From assembly GCA_963821025.1 (NCBI GenBank), contig CAWGCG010000003.1, positions 1,302,001 through 1,366,000 on the forward strand: a stretch of DNA of 64,000 nucleotides, given 5' to 3'. The stretch is from WHSW01 sp963821025 (GTDB taxonomy: Bacteria; Actinomycetota; Thermoleophilia; Solirubrobacterales; 70-9). Below are positions 30,015-38,710 of this stretch, piece by piece; the stretch's first letter is position 1, and each line of letters starts with the position of its first letter. Made by a program: the position numbers and the translations under genes. Below the pieces are notes generated by a model. That model was not told the DNA's origin. It made no database searches and saw nothing but the letters and a program-made list of their open reading frames with translations.

Positions 30015-31403
30015 TTACTTGATCGCGGCCGCATCGCCCGTGCCTCGATCCCCAAGGCTCAGCAGGCCGGCGGTCACGAGGAGCAGTCCGAGCGCCGCCG
30101 AGCGAGCGATGCCGCCATTGTCGTGCGCTGCCTCGAGGCCGCCCAGCCCGGCGATGCCGGCGACGGTCACAGCCGTCAACAGTCCGGCGATCAGGTACAT
30201 GATCGTCGCCTCGCCCCGGCGCCAGGCGGTCAGCGCATACCAGAGCGCGACCAGGGTCGGGCCGATCAGCGTGACCGAGGGCGCGAGCACGGCGTCGACC
30301 AATGAGCCACCGACAAACAGCGCAACTGGCGGCCACCACGCGCGGCGTCCATCCGCCTGTCCGACCCGACCGCTGGCCAGGGCCAGGCAGAGGCAGACGG
30401 CGGCGAGGAGGAGCAGCGCGGCGCGCGCGTCATCGAGCGACCCGAGGCGGCGATCGTCGCGGCCTCCACCGGCCATCAGGAAATAGGCGTCGGTCTGGCG
30501 ATGCAGGATCGTCCGCCAGCCGGATTGCGATTCGCTTGGCCGGACCCAGGCCGCCAGGGTCATTGCGCCCTTCAGGTCCAGCGACGTCGACGCAGGGATG
30601 CGCACGACGTCGCCGGCACCGGTGAACTGGAGCGAATCACCAAAGCGCCCCCGAGTCGTCCACCTCGCTCCGCGGATCGCACCGGCGTTGTGCTCGCCCG
30701 AGGCGTCACTGGCCACCGTGCCCGCGCCTCGGTCGAACGCATACGCTCCCACGAGGCCGGCGGCCGGCCTGTTCCCGGCGCCCGCGATCGGCGTCGACAT
30801 CTCCCTCCGCACCTCGCCAGGGCTCAGCGCGCGGTCATAGACGCGCACCTCGTCGATAAGGCCCTGGAAGTACTCCCCATAGGGGTGGTTGCCACCGATC
30901 CACAGGGGGTCGGTTGTCCTCAGAATGGCCCCGCTCGTCGCTCGGCTCGAGACCCGGGTGCCGTTCACGTAAAGCACCAGCGTTTCGCCGTCATACGTGA
31001 GCGCTGCATGCGACCAGCGATTGACCGGATCGGGCTGCCGGGCGTCGGCGTGCTTGGTGGTGCCGTCAAAGGTCCCGCCGCCGGCGGGCAACAGCGACTC
31101 GCTGGGGGACTCGTCGACGACGCCCGCGAGCAGCAGCGCGCCGAGCACGACAGCGGAGGCGGGCGCCGCCCAGCGCTTCGCCGACCACCTCGACCCGCGA
31201 GGGTGGGCCGACGCCTGAGCCCGGCCAAGGGCGACCGCAAGCGCGAGCAGCGCGAGCGCCGGGAGGTCTCCCGTGTCGATGCCGTGGGACGACGACAGCG
31301 AGAGGATGATCGGGCCGTGCCATGGCTCCCAGAGGAAGACCGCGAAGGCGGCGCCGAGCAGCAGCGCGATGCAGATCCCAGCTCTGGGCCTCGAGGAAAT
31401 CAG
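30015..31403 (-). CDS. Polytopic membrane protein with LamG-type halves in permuted order
   Basis: The frame is open from 31403 and can be read with a CTG start there. It gives two or three membrane helices (ICIALLLGAAFAVFLWEPW, LPALALLALAVALG, VVLGALLLAGVV). Next comes the second half of a LamG jellyroll (WSHAALTYDGETLVLYVNG, GLIDEVRVYDRALS), then the first half (GLVGAYAFDRGAG, MTLAAWVRPS), and about four more helices. ATG is absent near the 5' end; a GTG-like start about 31148 would remove the first helices. The order C-half then N-half suggests a circularly permuted lectin-like domain outside the cell. Confidence 0.6.
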   Translation of the reverse strand: MISSRPRAGICIALLLGAAFAVFLWEPWHGPIILSLSSSHGIDTGDLPALALLALAVALGRAQASAHPRGSRWSAKRWAAPASAVVLGALLLAGVVDESPSESLLPAGGGTFDGTTKHADARQPDPVNRWSHAALTYDGETLVLYVNGTRVSSRATSGAILRTTDPLWIGGNHPYGEYFQGLIDEVRVYDRALSPGEVRREMSTPIAGAGNRPAAGLVGAYAFDRGAGTVASDASGEHNAGAIRGARWTTRGRFGDSLQFTGAGDVVRIPASTSLDLKGAMTLAAWVRPSESQSGWRTILHRQTDAYFLMAGGGRDDRRLGSLDDARAALLLLAAVCLCLALASGRVGQADGRRAWWPPVALFVGGSLVDAVLAPSVTLIGPTLVALWYALTAWRRGEATIMYLIAGLLTAVTVAGIAGLGGLEAAHDNGGIARSAALGLLLVTAGLLSLGDRGTGDAAAIK

Positions 31404-31440
31404 CCGAAAACTCCAATGCCCCGCGAGGCAGGGCTCAGCC

Positions 31441-31470
31441 TTGGAAAGAAGAACCGCCGCGGGCGGCGGT
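31441..31470 (-). terminator. Possible terminator upstream of the LamG membrane gene
   Basis: On the minus strand ACCGCCGC and GCGGCGGT pair around CC and are followed by TCTTCTTTCC. A short T-rich tail after a GC stem suits a rho-independent terminator for transcripts coming from the right. It also means the LamG gene needs its own start signal close to 31403-31440. Confidence 0.45.
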
Positions 31471-31637
31471 CAATGCGACCAGGGCACGGCTTCTCCGCAG
31501 CGGGCGGCTCACGTCCACAAAACGATCCGTGGCCCACCAGACTTGCGTCGCGCGACGCGGAATCGGGTCGGGATCAGTGCCGGTCCACGCGGCGCCGAAG
31601 CGTCGACGAGCAGTCGTAATGGCCCTCGAAGGTGATG

Positions 31638-31827
31638 TCACGCGTTCTCGAGCTCCTCGACGAACTCGCGGGCGATCGCGTAGACCTCGGTGCCGCGTGA
31701 GGTCGCGTGGACCAACTTGGCGCGGCGGTCGCTCGCGTGGACCAAGGGGCTGGGGAACGACAAGATGCGCCAGCTCCGTACGCTGCTCGAGGAGCTGAAC
31801 GACGTAGTGGCGAGCTCGGGCACTTGA
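31638..31827. pseudogene. MarR-family C-terminal remnant split by an inversion
   Basis: On the minus strand 31730-31638 reads DRRAKLVHATSRGTEVYAIA and continues REFVEELENA-stop. On the plus strand 31734-31827 reads TKGLGNDKMRQLRTLLEELNDVVA and stops. Joined head to tail these make the normal C-terminal part of a MarR regulator (DRRAKLV wing, then the dimerisation helices). Each half is now on the opposite strand. The 12-mer CGCGTGGACCAA occurs at 31704 and 31734 and covers the break. The N-terminal DNA-binding half is gone, so it is a dead gene. Confidence 0.65.
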
Positions 31828-31903
31828 GCACAGACAGGCCGACCTGCCCCGCCCGATAGAGCGCTCACGTCAATTCGGCGGCGAGGTGTGAGCCGACGTG
31901 GAG

Positions 31904-32281
31904 TCAGCTGGGCTGAAAGAGGGCGAGTAGGTTGCCCTCGCTGTCGGTGAACCAGGCCGCCCTGTCGCCGCCGGGCTGGGTCGCGATGCCATCCACCGTC
32001 GTGAGCTCCGGAGTGTCGTAGTCCTCGAACGTGACGCCGCGGGACCTCAGCTCGGCGACCGCCGCCTCCAAGTCCGGGACCTCGATCCCGGCCTGCGTAT
32101 GCCCGCCGCGCCCCGAGATCGAAGTCGGGAAGACGAAGAAGGCCGACCCGTCGCCGCACTGAAACCTCAACTCGTCCCCTCGTTCCTGCGGCGTAAGGCC
32201 GAGCTTCTCGGCGTAGAAGCGCTCCGCGCGCTCGAGGTCGGTGGCCGGAAGCGCCGCGTAGACACGGAATGGGTCGAACAT
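31904..32281 (-). CDS. VOC-family (glyoxalase-like) protein
   Basis: The 125-residue product has FRVYAALPATDLERAERFYAEKLGL, a central GGHTQAGIEVPDLEAAVAELRSRGV and an end AAWFTDSEGNLLALFQPS, the two beta-alpha-beta modules of VOC proteins. The ATG at 32281 follows AGAGGAAATC, and upstream codons do not look conserved. Members act as dioxygenases, isomerases or drug-binding proteins. The metal ligand set was not fully resolved, so the function stays open. Confidence 0.82.
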   Translation of the reverse strand: MFDPFRVYAALPATDLERAERFYAEKLGLTPQERGDELRFQCGDGSAFFVFPTSISGRGGHTQAGIEVPDLEAAVAELRSRGVTFEDYDTPELTTVDGIATQPGGDRAAWFTDSEGNLLALFQPS

Positions 32282-32565
32282 GATTTCCTCTCGTGACCGG
32301 GACTTGCCTGGGGTTAGCCTCGCCGAGTCGCCGGGCTGGCGGGAGCTGTTGGACGCGTTTCCTCGCATGGTTGCTGGCCCGCGACCTCGATGCCCGATGC
32401 GGCCGCGAGTGACGATCCGATTCGACGACGGGAGAGAATGTGGGCACGTCGAATGTCGAAACTACTTGCCCAACCCCTCCAGGCCCGGCTGGCGCTGCTC
32501 ATCCGCTACCGCACCGAGCGGAGCGCTTCGAGGGACCGATCGACGGCAATGGTGACCGCCGGCTG

Positions 32566-33639
32566 ATGGCCGACCACGAGCACGACGGTGCGCGGCTGGT
32601 GCGGATCGATGACCTGCGGCGCTGCCTCGCCATTGCCTTCGAGCGCCTTCAACTCACGCCGGAGGGCGCCGAGGCACTGGGCGGGCTCCTGGTCGACTCT
32701 GAGCTTCGCGGCCACCCCGACCACGGTGTCGCCGCGCTCGGGCTTCTGATCGCTTTCTACCGCGGCGGTGAGCTGAACGCTCGCCCGGACGTGCGCGTGC
32801 TGCAGGAGACGGACGGCGCGATCCTGCTCGATGGGGATCGCGGCTGCGGGCCGGACGCGCCGACACGCGCGATGCGGTGGTGTATCGAGCGGGCCCGCGA
32901 GCGCAAGGGCATTGCCGTCGCGGCTATCCGGGACTGGCAACTCCTGGTCGCCGCGCCCTACGCCAGGCTGGCGGCCGAGGCAGGTCTGATCGGTTTCGCG
33001 TGCACGAACTTCAGGCCGCTGGTCGCTCCACCTGGCGGTAGGACGGCCGTCCTCGGCACCAACCCCCTCGCGTACGGCCTCCCCGCCGAGCGCAATCACC
33101 CCGTGGTCCTTGACATCGCCACGACCGTGAGCTCGATGCAGAAGGTGCGCGTCGCCGCCCAAGAGGGCAAACCGATGCCGGAAGGAGTCATCTTCGATCA
33201 CGCCGGGCTCCCGATCACCGACCCGAAGGAGTTCCTCGAGGGTGGGTTGATGGCGCCGCTGGGCAGCCCTCACGCACCACACAAGGGCTTCGGCCTGGCG
33301 CTGATTGTAGACGCGCTGGGCGGCATGCTGAGCGGAGCCGGCGTCGGACCAGAGGTGGCCGGCGGCGCGCCAGGGAATTTCCTCTGGGCCCTCGATGTCG
33401 AGGCGTTTCTGCCCCGGCAGGAGTTCCTGGCGCGAATGGACGCGCGGATCGACCAGATCAAGCAAAGCGAGCGACTTACTGGCGTCGACGAGTTGCTGGT
33501 GCCCGGCGAGCGCGGCCAGCGGCGCTACCTGGACCTCACCGCCCGCGGCGTCGTGCCGGTGGCGCCGGCGAGTTGGCAGATGCTGGCGACCGGATGCGAG
33601 TCGCTGGCCGCCCCGCTGCCCCCCGTCCTCGACAACTGA
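32566..33639 (+). CDS. Malate/L-lactate dehydrogenase-like (LDH2/MDH2) oxidoreductase
   Basis: The 357-residue product shows the LDH2 family marks: DSELRGHPDHGVAAL near residue 45, a central GFACTNFRPLVAPPGGRTAVLGTNPLAYGLPA and HKGFGLALIVDALGGMLSGA. These NAD(P)H-dependent enzymes reduce 2-keto acids such as pyruvate, 2,3-diketogulonate or ureidoglycolate partners. The ATG at 32566 is the first with conserved context; no strong ribosome binding site is seen. It stands alone, followed by an XdhC remnant. Confidence 0.83.
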   Translation: MADHEHDGARLVRIDDLRRCLAIAFERLQLTPEGAEALGGLLVDSELRGHPDHGVAALGLLIAFYRGGELNARPDVRVLQETDGAILLDGDRGCGPDAPTRAMRWCIERARERKGIAVAAIRDWQLLVAAPYARLAAEAGLIGFACTNFRPLVAPPGGRTAVLGTNPLAYGLPAERNHPVVLDIATTVSSMQKVRVAAQEGKPMPEGVIFDHAGLPITDPKEFLEGGLMAPLGSPHAPHKGFGLALIVDALGGMLSGAGVGPEVAGGAPGNFLWALDVEAFLPRQEFLARMDARIDQIKQSERLTGVDELLVPGERGQRRYLDLTARGVVPVAPASWQMLATGCESLAAPLPPVLDN

Positions 33640-33768
33640 TTGATCGTGCACGACCCGAGGTTCGATGGGCCGGCGCCGATCGCGGCGCTCGCCGGCGACA
33701 CCAGCGGACCGATCCGCCCCGAAAACGCGACCGTGGTCCCGTTTAGGCCAACGAATCAGTACGGATAG
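33640..33768 (+). pseudogene. XdhC C-terminal remnant
   Basis: The frame reads IVHDPRFDGPAPIAALAGDTSGPIR. It matches two distant pieces of the XdhC protein at 20143-21273: FTHDAKFDEPALIAAL (Rossmann part) and DTSGPIH (its extreme C-terminus). About 80-90 residues between them are absent. It directly follows the LDH2 gene stop. It is probably the scar of a former molybdenum-enzyme locus, and supports gene loss in this zone. Confidence 0.6.
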
Positions 33769-34295
33769 CCGCCGCCGGTGCCCCCGCCCGTGCCCCCGCC
33801 GGCGTTCCCGCCCCCGGCCGCAGCGCCGCCCTCCGCGAGCTGACCGCGGATCGCGCCGCTGGGGAACCCCGGTGTGTGCAGGTTGACGTACCACTGCTTC
33901 GGGTGCTTGGCGATCTTCTTGATCAGGCCTCTCTTCGCCTCGACGCAGCCGCTCACCGGTGACGCCACACCCGCCGGGGCGTCGAAGAACAGCACCTTGA
34001 TCTCGCCGTTGACGCCCGCGGGGCCCTGGTGGATATGGCCCATGATCGGGTTCTCGATCCCGCTGAAGCTGATCTTGAAGCAGACCTTGCCCTTGTCCTT
34101 CTTCAGCTTCACGTTCGCGGTTCCCGAGCCGTCGGGGTCGGCCGGGGGGACCTCGTTGGCGCCGCTGAGCGCGGCGCGCAGCTTGACCGTCTTCTTCGCC
34201 GTGCCCGTCGAGCCCGCGTCGCTGGCGCCCGCGAGCACCAGCACGGTCGCGAGCGAGGTCAGGATCATCGCCGCGATTGCTCCGCGTCTGCGCAT
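33756..34295 (-). CDS. Secreted CHRD-domain protein
   Basis: The 179-residue product has a signal peptide (IAAMILTSLATVLVLAGASDA) and one CHRD domain: LRAALSGANEVPPADPDGSGTANV, then CFKISFSGIENPIMGHIHQGPAGVNGEI and WYVNLHTPGFPSGAIRGQL. A Gly-rich tail follows. CHRD domains, first seen in chordin, occur on bacterial exported proteins of unknown function; the HIHxG and NxHT His residues may bind metal. A terminator-free convergent arrangement with the XdhC remnant is seen. Confidence 0.87.
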   Translation of the reverse strand: MRRRGAIAAMILTSLATVLVLAGASDAGSTGTAKKTVKLRAALSGANEVPPADPDGSGTANVKLKKDKGKVCFKISFSGIENPIMGHIHQGPAGVNGEIKVLFFDAPAGVASPVSGCVEAKRGLIKKIAKHPKQWYVNLHTPGFPSGAIRGQLAEGGAAAGGGNAGGGTGGGTGGGYPY

Positions 34296-34427
34296 CTGAG
34301 TTTCCTCCTCCGGAGTCGTGGCCGCGTCGATCCGCGGCCGCTCGGCTGCTGTGGCCTACTTACGTATACGGACCAGGTGGGCGTCGGGATTGGGGGCCCC
34401 CGCTCTCCTCGATCTGCTCGGCGGGTC

Positions 34428-35321
34428 CTACGAGTCGCCGCGAGCCCGGGCTACCGCGGTCCGCACCGCGCGGCCGCTGAGCACGCCGACGAGATGGCGC
34501 TTGTACTCGACCGAGCCGTTGGCGTCGCGCACCGGGGCGGCGGCGTCGGCGGCGAGCTCGCCGGCCTCGGTCAGCGCCCGATCGAGGTCTGCGACCGGCC
34601 ACCCGTCGAGCAGCCGTTCGACCTCGGCGGCACGCGCGGCGATCACTCCGGCGGAGCCGACCGCCAGGCGGACCTCGGAGAGTCGCTCCTGGTCGGCCCC
34701 CGGCTCCGCCAGCCGCAGATGGCAGGCGACCGTGATCGTCGGTCGCTCGCGGAGCGCGAACCGCAGGTGGGCCACGCCCGCCCCCGAGGCGAGCTCGGGA
34801 ACCGAGACCGCGGTCAGCAGCTCGCCGTCCTCGAGCCCGTTCTCGAATGGCCGGCGGACGAAGTCGGCGAGCGCGATCCGGCGCGGCTCGCCGCCGCCGC
34901 GCCGCGCCTCCAGCTCGCCACCGGCCGCGAGCAGGAAGGTGGCCGGGTCGGAGTGCGGGTCGGCGAAGCAGAGGTTTCCCCCGATCGACCCCATCGTCCG
35001 CACCCTCAGGTTGCCCACCCCCCGCTCCATCGCCGCCAGCTGCGGCCACCCGGCACGGACGGTCGGATCGCGCTCGATCGCGCGGTGGGTCTCGGCGGCA
35101 CCGAGCCGCAGCCCGCCGTCTCGCCTCTCGATCCCGCGCAGCTCTTCGATCCCCTTGACATCGATCAGGTGCGCGAGCCTGGCGAATCCGAGCTTCAGCA
35201 ACAGCAGCAACTCGGTGCCCCCGGCGTAAACCGCGGCGTCCTCGCCGTGACGCTCGAGCAGCTCGGTCGCCTGCTCGAGCGTCGCCGGACGATGGCGTTC
35301 GAACGGCGGTAGGACGGTCAC
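34428..35321 (-). CDS. FAD-binding subunit of a molybdenum hydroxylase (CoxM-type)
   Basis: The product of about 297 residues has VYAGGTELLLLLKLGFARLAHLIDV and MGSIGGNLCFADPHSDPAT, the FAD loops of CoxM/XdhB subunits, and ends SVEYKRHLVGVLSGRAV. The GTG at 35321 is the probable start; longer frames lie in the aminotransferase gene. It follows the pyridoxamine-pyruvate aminotransferase gene on the same strand, whereas the matching small and large subunits are at 47562-50392 in the divergent operon. No other subunit of this enzyme is near it, so the three probably form one complex. Confidence 0.87.
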   Translation of the reverse strand: MTVLPPFERHRPATLEQATELLERHGEDAAVYAGGTELLLLLKLGFARLAHLIDVKGIEELRGIERRDGGLRLGAAETHRAIERDPTVRAGWPQLAAMERGVGNLRVRTMGSIGGNLCFADPHSDPATFLLAAGGELEARRGGGEPRRIALADFVRRPFENGLEDGELLTAVSVPELASGAGVAHLRFALRERPTITVACHLRLAEPGADQERLSEVRLAVGSAGVIAARAAEVERLLDGWPVADLDRALTEAGELAADAAAPVRDANGSVEYKRHLVGVLSGRAVRTAVARARGDS

Positions 35322-35352
35322 CCGAGCGGCGGCCGACGGCCGCTGATCGCCG

Positions 35353-36537
35353 TCAAGCCGGAACGGCCTCGGCGGTCTCGGCGAGCACCCGCAGCGCCGC
35401 CTCCGCCCCGGCCCCGACATCGACGTCCACGCCCAGGTCGGCGAGCCCGCGCCCGAGCGCCGAGACGGCGACATACGGGTACAGCGACCGGGACCCCGGG
35501 CCCATGTGGCCGAGGCGGAACAGCCGCTCGGTGAGCTCGCCGTAGCCGCCCGAGAGCATCACCCCGTAGCGCTCGCGCACGTGCTCGAGCGTCGGCCGCA
35601 CCTCGGCGCCCTCCGGGCAGCGGATCGCGGTCACGCAGTTGGCCGCGTAGTCCTCGCTGCGCGGCCAAAGCTCGAGCCCCATCGCCCGGGCGCCATCGCG
35701 GCATGCCCTCGCCGCCGCCGCGTGCCGGGCGATCACCGAGTCGAGCCCCTGCTCGAGGCATTCGGCAACCGCGGCGTGGACGCCGTAGACGTCCGCGACC
35801 GATGGCGTGTAGGGGAACTTGACCCGCCCGCCGGCGATCCACGTCTCGCGCCAGTCGAGCAGCGACAGGAACGAGCCCCGCGGCGCGCGCGGGTTCGCCT
35901 CGATCGCCGACCACGCCTCGTCGCCGACCACACACAGCGACATCCCGGGCGGCCCGGCGAGGCACTTCTGGGGGCCAGCGACGCAGATGTCGACCCCCCA
36001 ATCGTCGACGGCGACCTCGGTGCCGCCGACCGCCGAGACGACGTCGGCGAAAACGAGGGCTCCGGCACGCTTCGCCAGCGGTCCGATCTCGGCCAGCGGG
36101 TTCTCGATCCCCGAGGGGGTTTCCGAGTGCACCAGCGCGACCAGCTCGAAGTCGCCGTGGCGCTCGAGCTCCTCGGAGACCTGCCCCGGATCGAGCGCCT
36201 CGTCGTATGGGACCTCGAGCTCGACGACCTCCGCCTCGTAGGAGCGCAGCCAGTCGCCGAACCACTTCGCGTAGACGCCGGAGACGAGGTTCAGGCACTT
36301 CATCCCCGGCCGGACCAGCCCCCGCGCCGCCGCCTCGATCCCGAGCACCGCCTCGCCCTGCATCAGGACGATGTCCTTCTCGGTGCGAAACAGCTCGCCG
36401 ACCAGCCGCTCGGTCTCGCGGAAGTGCTCCTGGAAGACCGGGTCGTAGTCGAAGATCATCGGCCGCCCCTGGGCCTGCTGGACTCGGGGCGACGACATCG
36501 TCGGTCCCGCGGTGAGGGTGAAGTCGGGCTCATGCAT
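35353..36537 (-). CDS. Pyridoxamine-pyruvate aminotransferase-like class V aminotransferase
   Basis: The 394-residue product shares with the Mesorhizobium loti enzyme (recalled, not aligned by program) a start FTLTAGPT, FDYDPVFQ, MQGEAVLGIEAAARGL, NLVSGVYAKWFGDW, VELEVPYDEALDP, HSETPSG, LSLLDWRETW and FPYTPSVADVYG. The PLP Lys lies in GPQKCLAGPP. The DYDP motif and the SGVY-K-F-W block are unlike serine-pyruvate or ureidoglycine enzymes. It moves the amino group of pyridoxamine to pyruvate, giving pyridoxal and alanine. The ATG at 36537 has AAGGAG. It is the seventh gene of the minus operon. Confidence 0.88.
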   Translation of the reverse strand: MHEPDFTLTAGPTMSSPRVQQAQGRPMIFDYDPVFQEHFRETERLVGELFRTEKDIVLMQGEAVLGIEAAARGLVRPGMKCLNLVSGVYAKWFGDWLRSYEAEVVELEVPYDEALDPGQVSEELERHGDFELVALVHSETPSGIENPLAEIGPLAKRAGALVFADVVSAVGGTEVAVDDWGVDICVAGPQKCLAGPPGMSLCVVGDEAWSAIEANPRAPRGSFLSLLDWRETWIAGGRVKFPYTPSVADVYGVHAAVAECLEQGLDSVIARHAAAARACRDGARAMGLELWPRSEDYAANCVTAIRCPEGAEVRPTLEHVRERYGVMLSGGYGELTERLFRLGHMGPGSRSLYPYVAVSALGRGLADLGVDVDVGAGAEAALRVLAETAEAVPA

Positions 36538-36594
36538 GTCTGGTCTCCTTGATCTCGAAATCTCTGAGGCGGCGGCCGCCGTCATCGGCGCGCC

Positions 36595-37530
36595 TCACTT
36601 CTCTCCTCGGACGTAGGGCAGCGCCAGCGCCGAGGGCAGATATGAACGGCGCGCGAACAGCACCAGGACGACGATCACGACGATGAACGGCAGCATCTGC
36701 ACGTAGTCGGTCTGGATGTCGACGCCGATCAGCTGCAGGGCGGTGGCGACCGAGAGCGAGAGCCCGAAGAGCACCGCGCCGACGATCGTCCAGGGGGCGC
36801 GGCCGCGGGAGAGCATCGCGATCACGATCGCGATGAAGCCGGCGCCCTGGGTGACGAACGGGGTGAAGCTGCCGGCACCGACGATCGTCAGGTACGCGCC
36901 TCCGAGACCGGCCATTCCGCCGGCGAACAGGGTCGCCCACACGCGGGTCGCGGTGACGCTGACGCCGGCGGCGTCGAGCGCCTCGGGACGCTCGCCGGCG
37001 GCCCTGATGCTGAGCCCGGCCGAGGTCCGCTTCAACACCCACCCGACCACGAAGGCGAGTGCGAAGCCGACGTAGACGATCGCGTTCTGGCTGAAGAGGC
37101 TCTCACCGATGATCGGGATCTCCTTCAGGCCGGGGATCGCGAGCTCCGACGGCGAGCCGAGGCTCGGGCGCGACTCCGCGTAGGCCGCGTCGTGGATCAG
37201 GCTCGTCGCCCCCTCGGCGAGCAGGATGATCGCGATCCCGATCACGATCTGATCGAGGTTCATGCGCACGCAGAGCACCGCCATGATCAGCGCTCCCGCA
37301 GCACCGGCGATGACCCCCGCGAGCATCCCGAGCCACTCGGAGCCCGTGTTCAGGGTGACTACGAAGCCGAGGAAGGCGCCGAACAGCATGTAGCCCTCGA
37401 GGCCGACGTTGAGCACCCCCGCCTGTTCGGAGACGAGCTCGCCGATGCTCGCGAACAGCAGCGGCGCCGCCGCGACCAGCCCGCCGGAGATCAGCGCGGT
37501 GAGGAACTCCTCGCTCAGGAGATCGCTCAT
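36595..37530 (-). CDS. ABC importer permease 2 (BmpA/Nup-type)
   Basis: The 311-residue product is a ring-type permease with about eight membrane helices, GLEGYMLFGAFLGFVV near the start and ERPEALDAAGVSVTATRVWATLFAGGMAGLGGAYL in the middle. These are marks of the NupQ/YufQ type of simple-sugar or nucleoside permeases that work with BMP-type lipoproteins. The ATG at 37530 was chosen over upstream frames lying in the partner permease. It is 13 nt behind permease 1. Its link with the aminotransferase suggests a vitamin B6 vitamer as substrate. Confidence 0.88.
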   Translation of the reverse strand: MSDLLSEEFLTALISGGLVAAAPLLFASIGELVSEQAGVLNVGLEGYMLFGAFLGFVVTLNTGSEWLGMLAGVIAGAAGALIMAVLCVRMNLDQIVIGIAIILLAEGATSLIHDAAYAESRPSLGSPSELAIPGLKEIPIIGESLFSQNAIVYVGFALAFVVGWVLKRTSAGLSIRAAGERPEALDAAGVSVTATRVWATLFAGGMAGLGGAYLTIVGAGSFTPFVTQGAGFIAIVIAMLSRGRAPWTIVGAVLFGLSLSVATALQLIGVDIQTDYVQMLPFIVVIVVLVLFARRSYLPSALALPYVRGEK

Positions 37531-37543
37531 CGCGGGCCTTCCC

Positions 37544-38710
37544 TCATCGCGAACCGACCTCCCCGATGCCGACCGCCGGCCTCGAGCCCGGGCGCGAGTC
37601 GTCGTCGTCTCCGCCGGCTCCCCCCTCGCCGCCGGGTGGGCGGACACGATCGGCGACCTCGGGCGGGACGAATGCCATCCCCAGCCCCAGACGAACGCGC
37701 ACGTACTCGATCACCGCCATGAAGACCAGCATGAGCCCGACCAAGAGGAGCAGCACGTCGTTGGTGATCTCGGCCTGGCGCGCCGCCGACTCACCGCCGA
37801 TCTGGATCACGGAGAAGACGATCACGAGGGCCAGCGAGCCGATCGCGTTCAGGCGCGCGAGGAAGACGAGCGGGATCACCAACAACCCGTAGGACGGGTT
37901 GAAGTCGGCTCGGAACGAGCCCTGGACACCGAGGATCTCGACCGCTCCCGAGAGGCCGATCAGGGCACCGCTGATCACGAACGCGATCACGGTCAGCCGC
38001 AGCGGGCTGAGCCCGGCGTGCAGGGCCGCGCGGGGGCTCGCCCCCAGGATCCGTAGGCGAAGGCCGAGCGAGGTCCTGGTCATGAGCACGTGCACGGCGA
38101 GGATCGCGACCACCCCGACTACGAAGCCGAGATGGATCCGCGTGTCGAAGAGGAGCGGGAACCGCTCGTCGAATGGGACCAGGTCGGTTCGCGCCACGCC
38201 GCCGACGTCGGTCCGAAACGGCCCCTTGACGAGCACGTTCGCGACTCCGATCCCGATGAACGACATCATCAGCGTGGTGATGATCTCGTTGACCCCGTAG
38301 CGGCCACGCAGGACGGCCGGGATGATCGTCCACGCGCCGCCTGCGGCCATCGCGATGATCATCGTCACGATCAGCATCGGCCAGACGCCGAACGAGTCGA
38401 GCAGCGTCGGGGCGAAGCCGGCGGTGAGCGCCGCGGCGAGCAGGAACTGCCCGTCACCACCGAGGTTCCAGAGGCTGGCGCGAAAGGCGACGATCAGCCC
38501 GGCGGCGATCAGCAGCAGCGGGGCGCTGCGGATGATGCTCTCCTGAAACCCGTCCCACTCGAACAGGCCGCGCTGGAACATGTCGGCGTAGAAGGTGAAC
38601 GGGTCGCGGCCGAGCACAGCGAGCAGGATTCCCATCACGACGAAGGCGAGCAGGATCGGGACCACCGCGAGCGCGGTCGCCTCGCCGACCCGAGCCGCCC
38701 GCGCCCTCAC
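37544..38710 (-). CDS. ABC importer permease 1 (BmpA/Nup-type)
   Basis: The 388-residue product has about eight to ten membrane helices and the family marks FRASLWNLGGDGQFLLAAALTAGF and RILGASPRAALHAGLSPLRLTVIAFVISGALIGLSGA. It is the larger permease (NupP/YufP type) of a BMP-dependent importer. The last 50 residues are low complexity (Gly, Asp, Arg). The start overlaps the stop of the ATPase gene by 4 nt. It forms a heterodimeric channel with permease 2. Confidence 0.9.
   Translation of the reverse strand: MRARAARVGEATALAVVPILLAFVVMGILLAVLGRDPFTFYADMFQRGLFEWDGFQESIIRSAPLLLIAAGLIVAFRASLWNLGGDGQFLLAAALTAGFAPTLLDSFGVWPMLIVTMIIAMAAGGAWTIIPAVLRGRYGVNEIITTLMMSFIGIGVANVLVKGPFRTDVGGVARTDLVPFDERFPLLFDTRIHLGFVVGVVAILAVHVLMTRTSLGLRLRILGASPRAALHAGLSPLRLTVIAFVISGALIGLSGAVEILGVQGSFRADFNPSYGLLVIPLVFLARLNAIGSLALVIVFSVIQIGGESAARQAEITNDVLLLLVGLMLVFMAVIEYVRVRLGLGMAFVPPEVADRVRPPGGEGGAGGDDDDSRPGSRPAVGIGEVGSR

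Noticed and set aside
31638..31827. Invertible DNA switch
   Set aside because: Only a C-terminal MarR fragment remains, there is no recombinase nearby and no functional frame results in either orientation.
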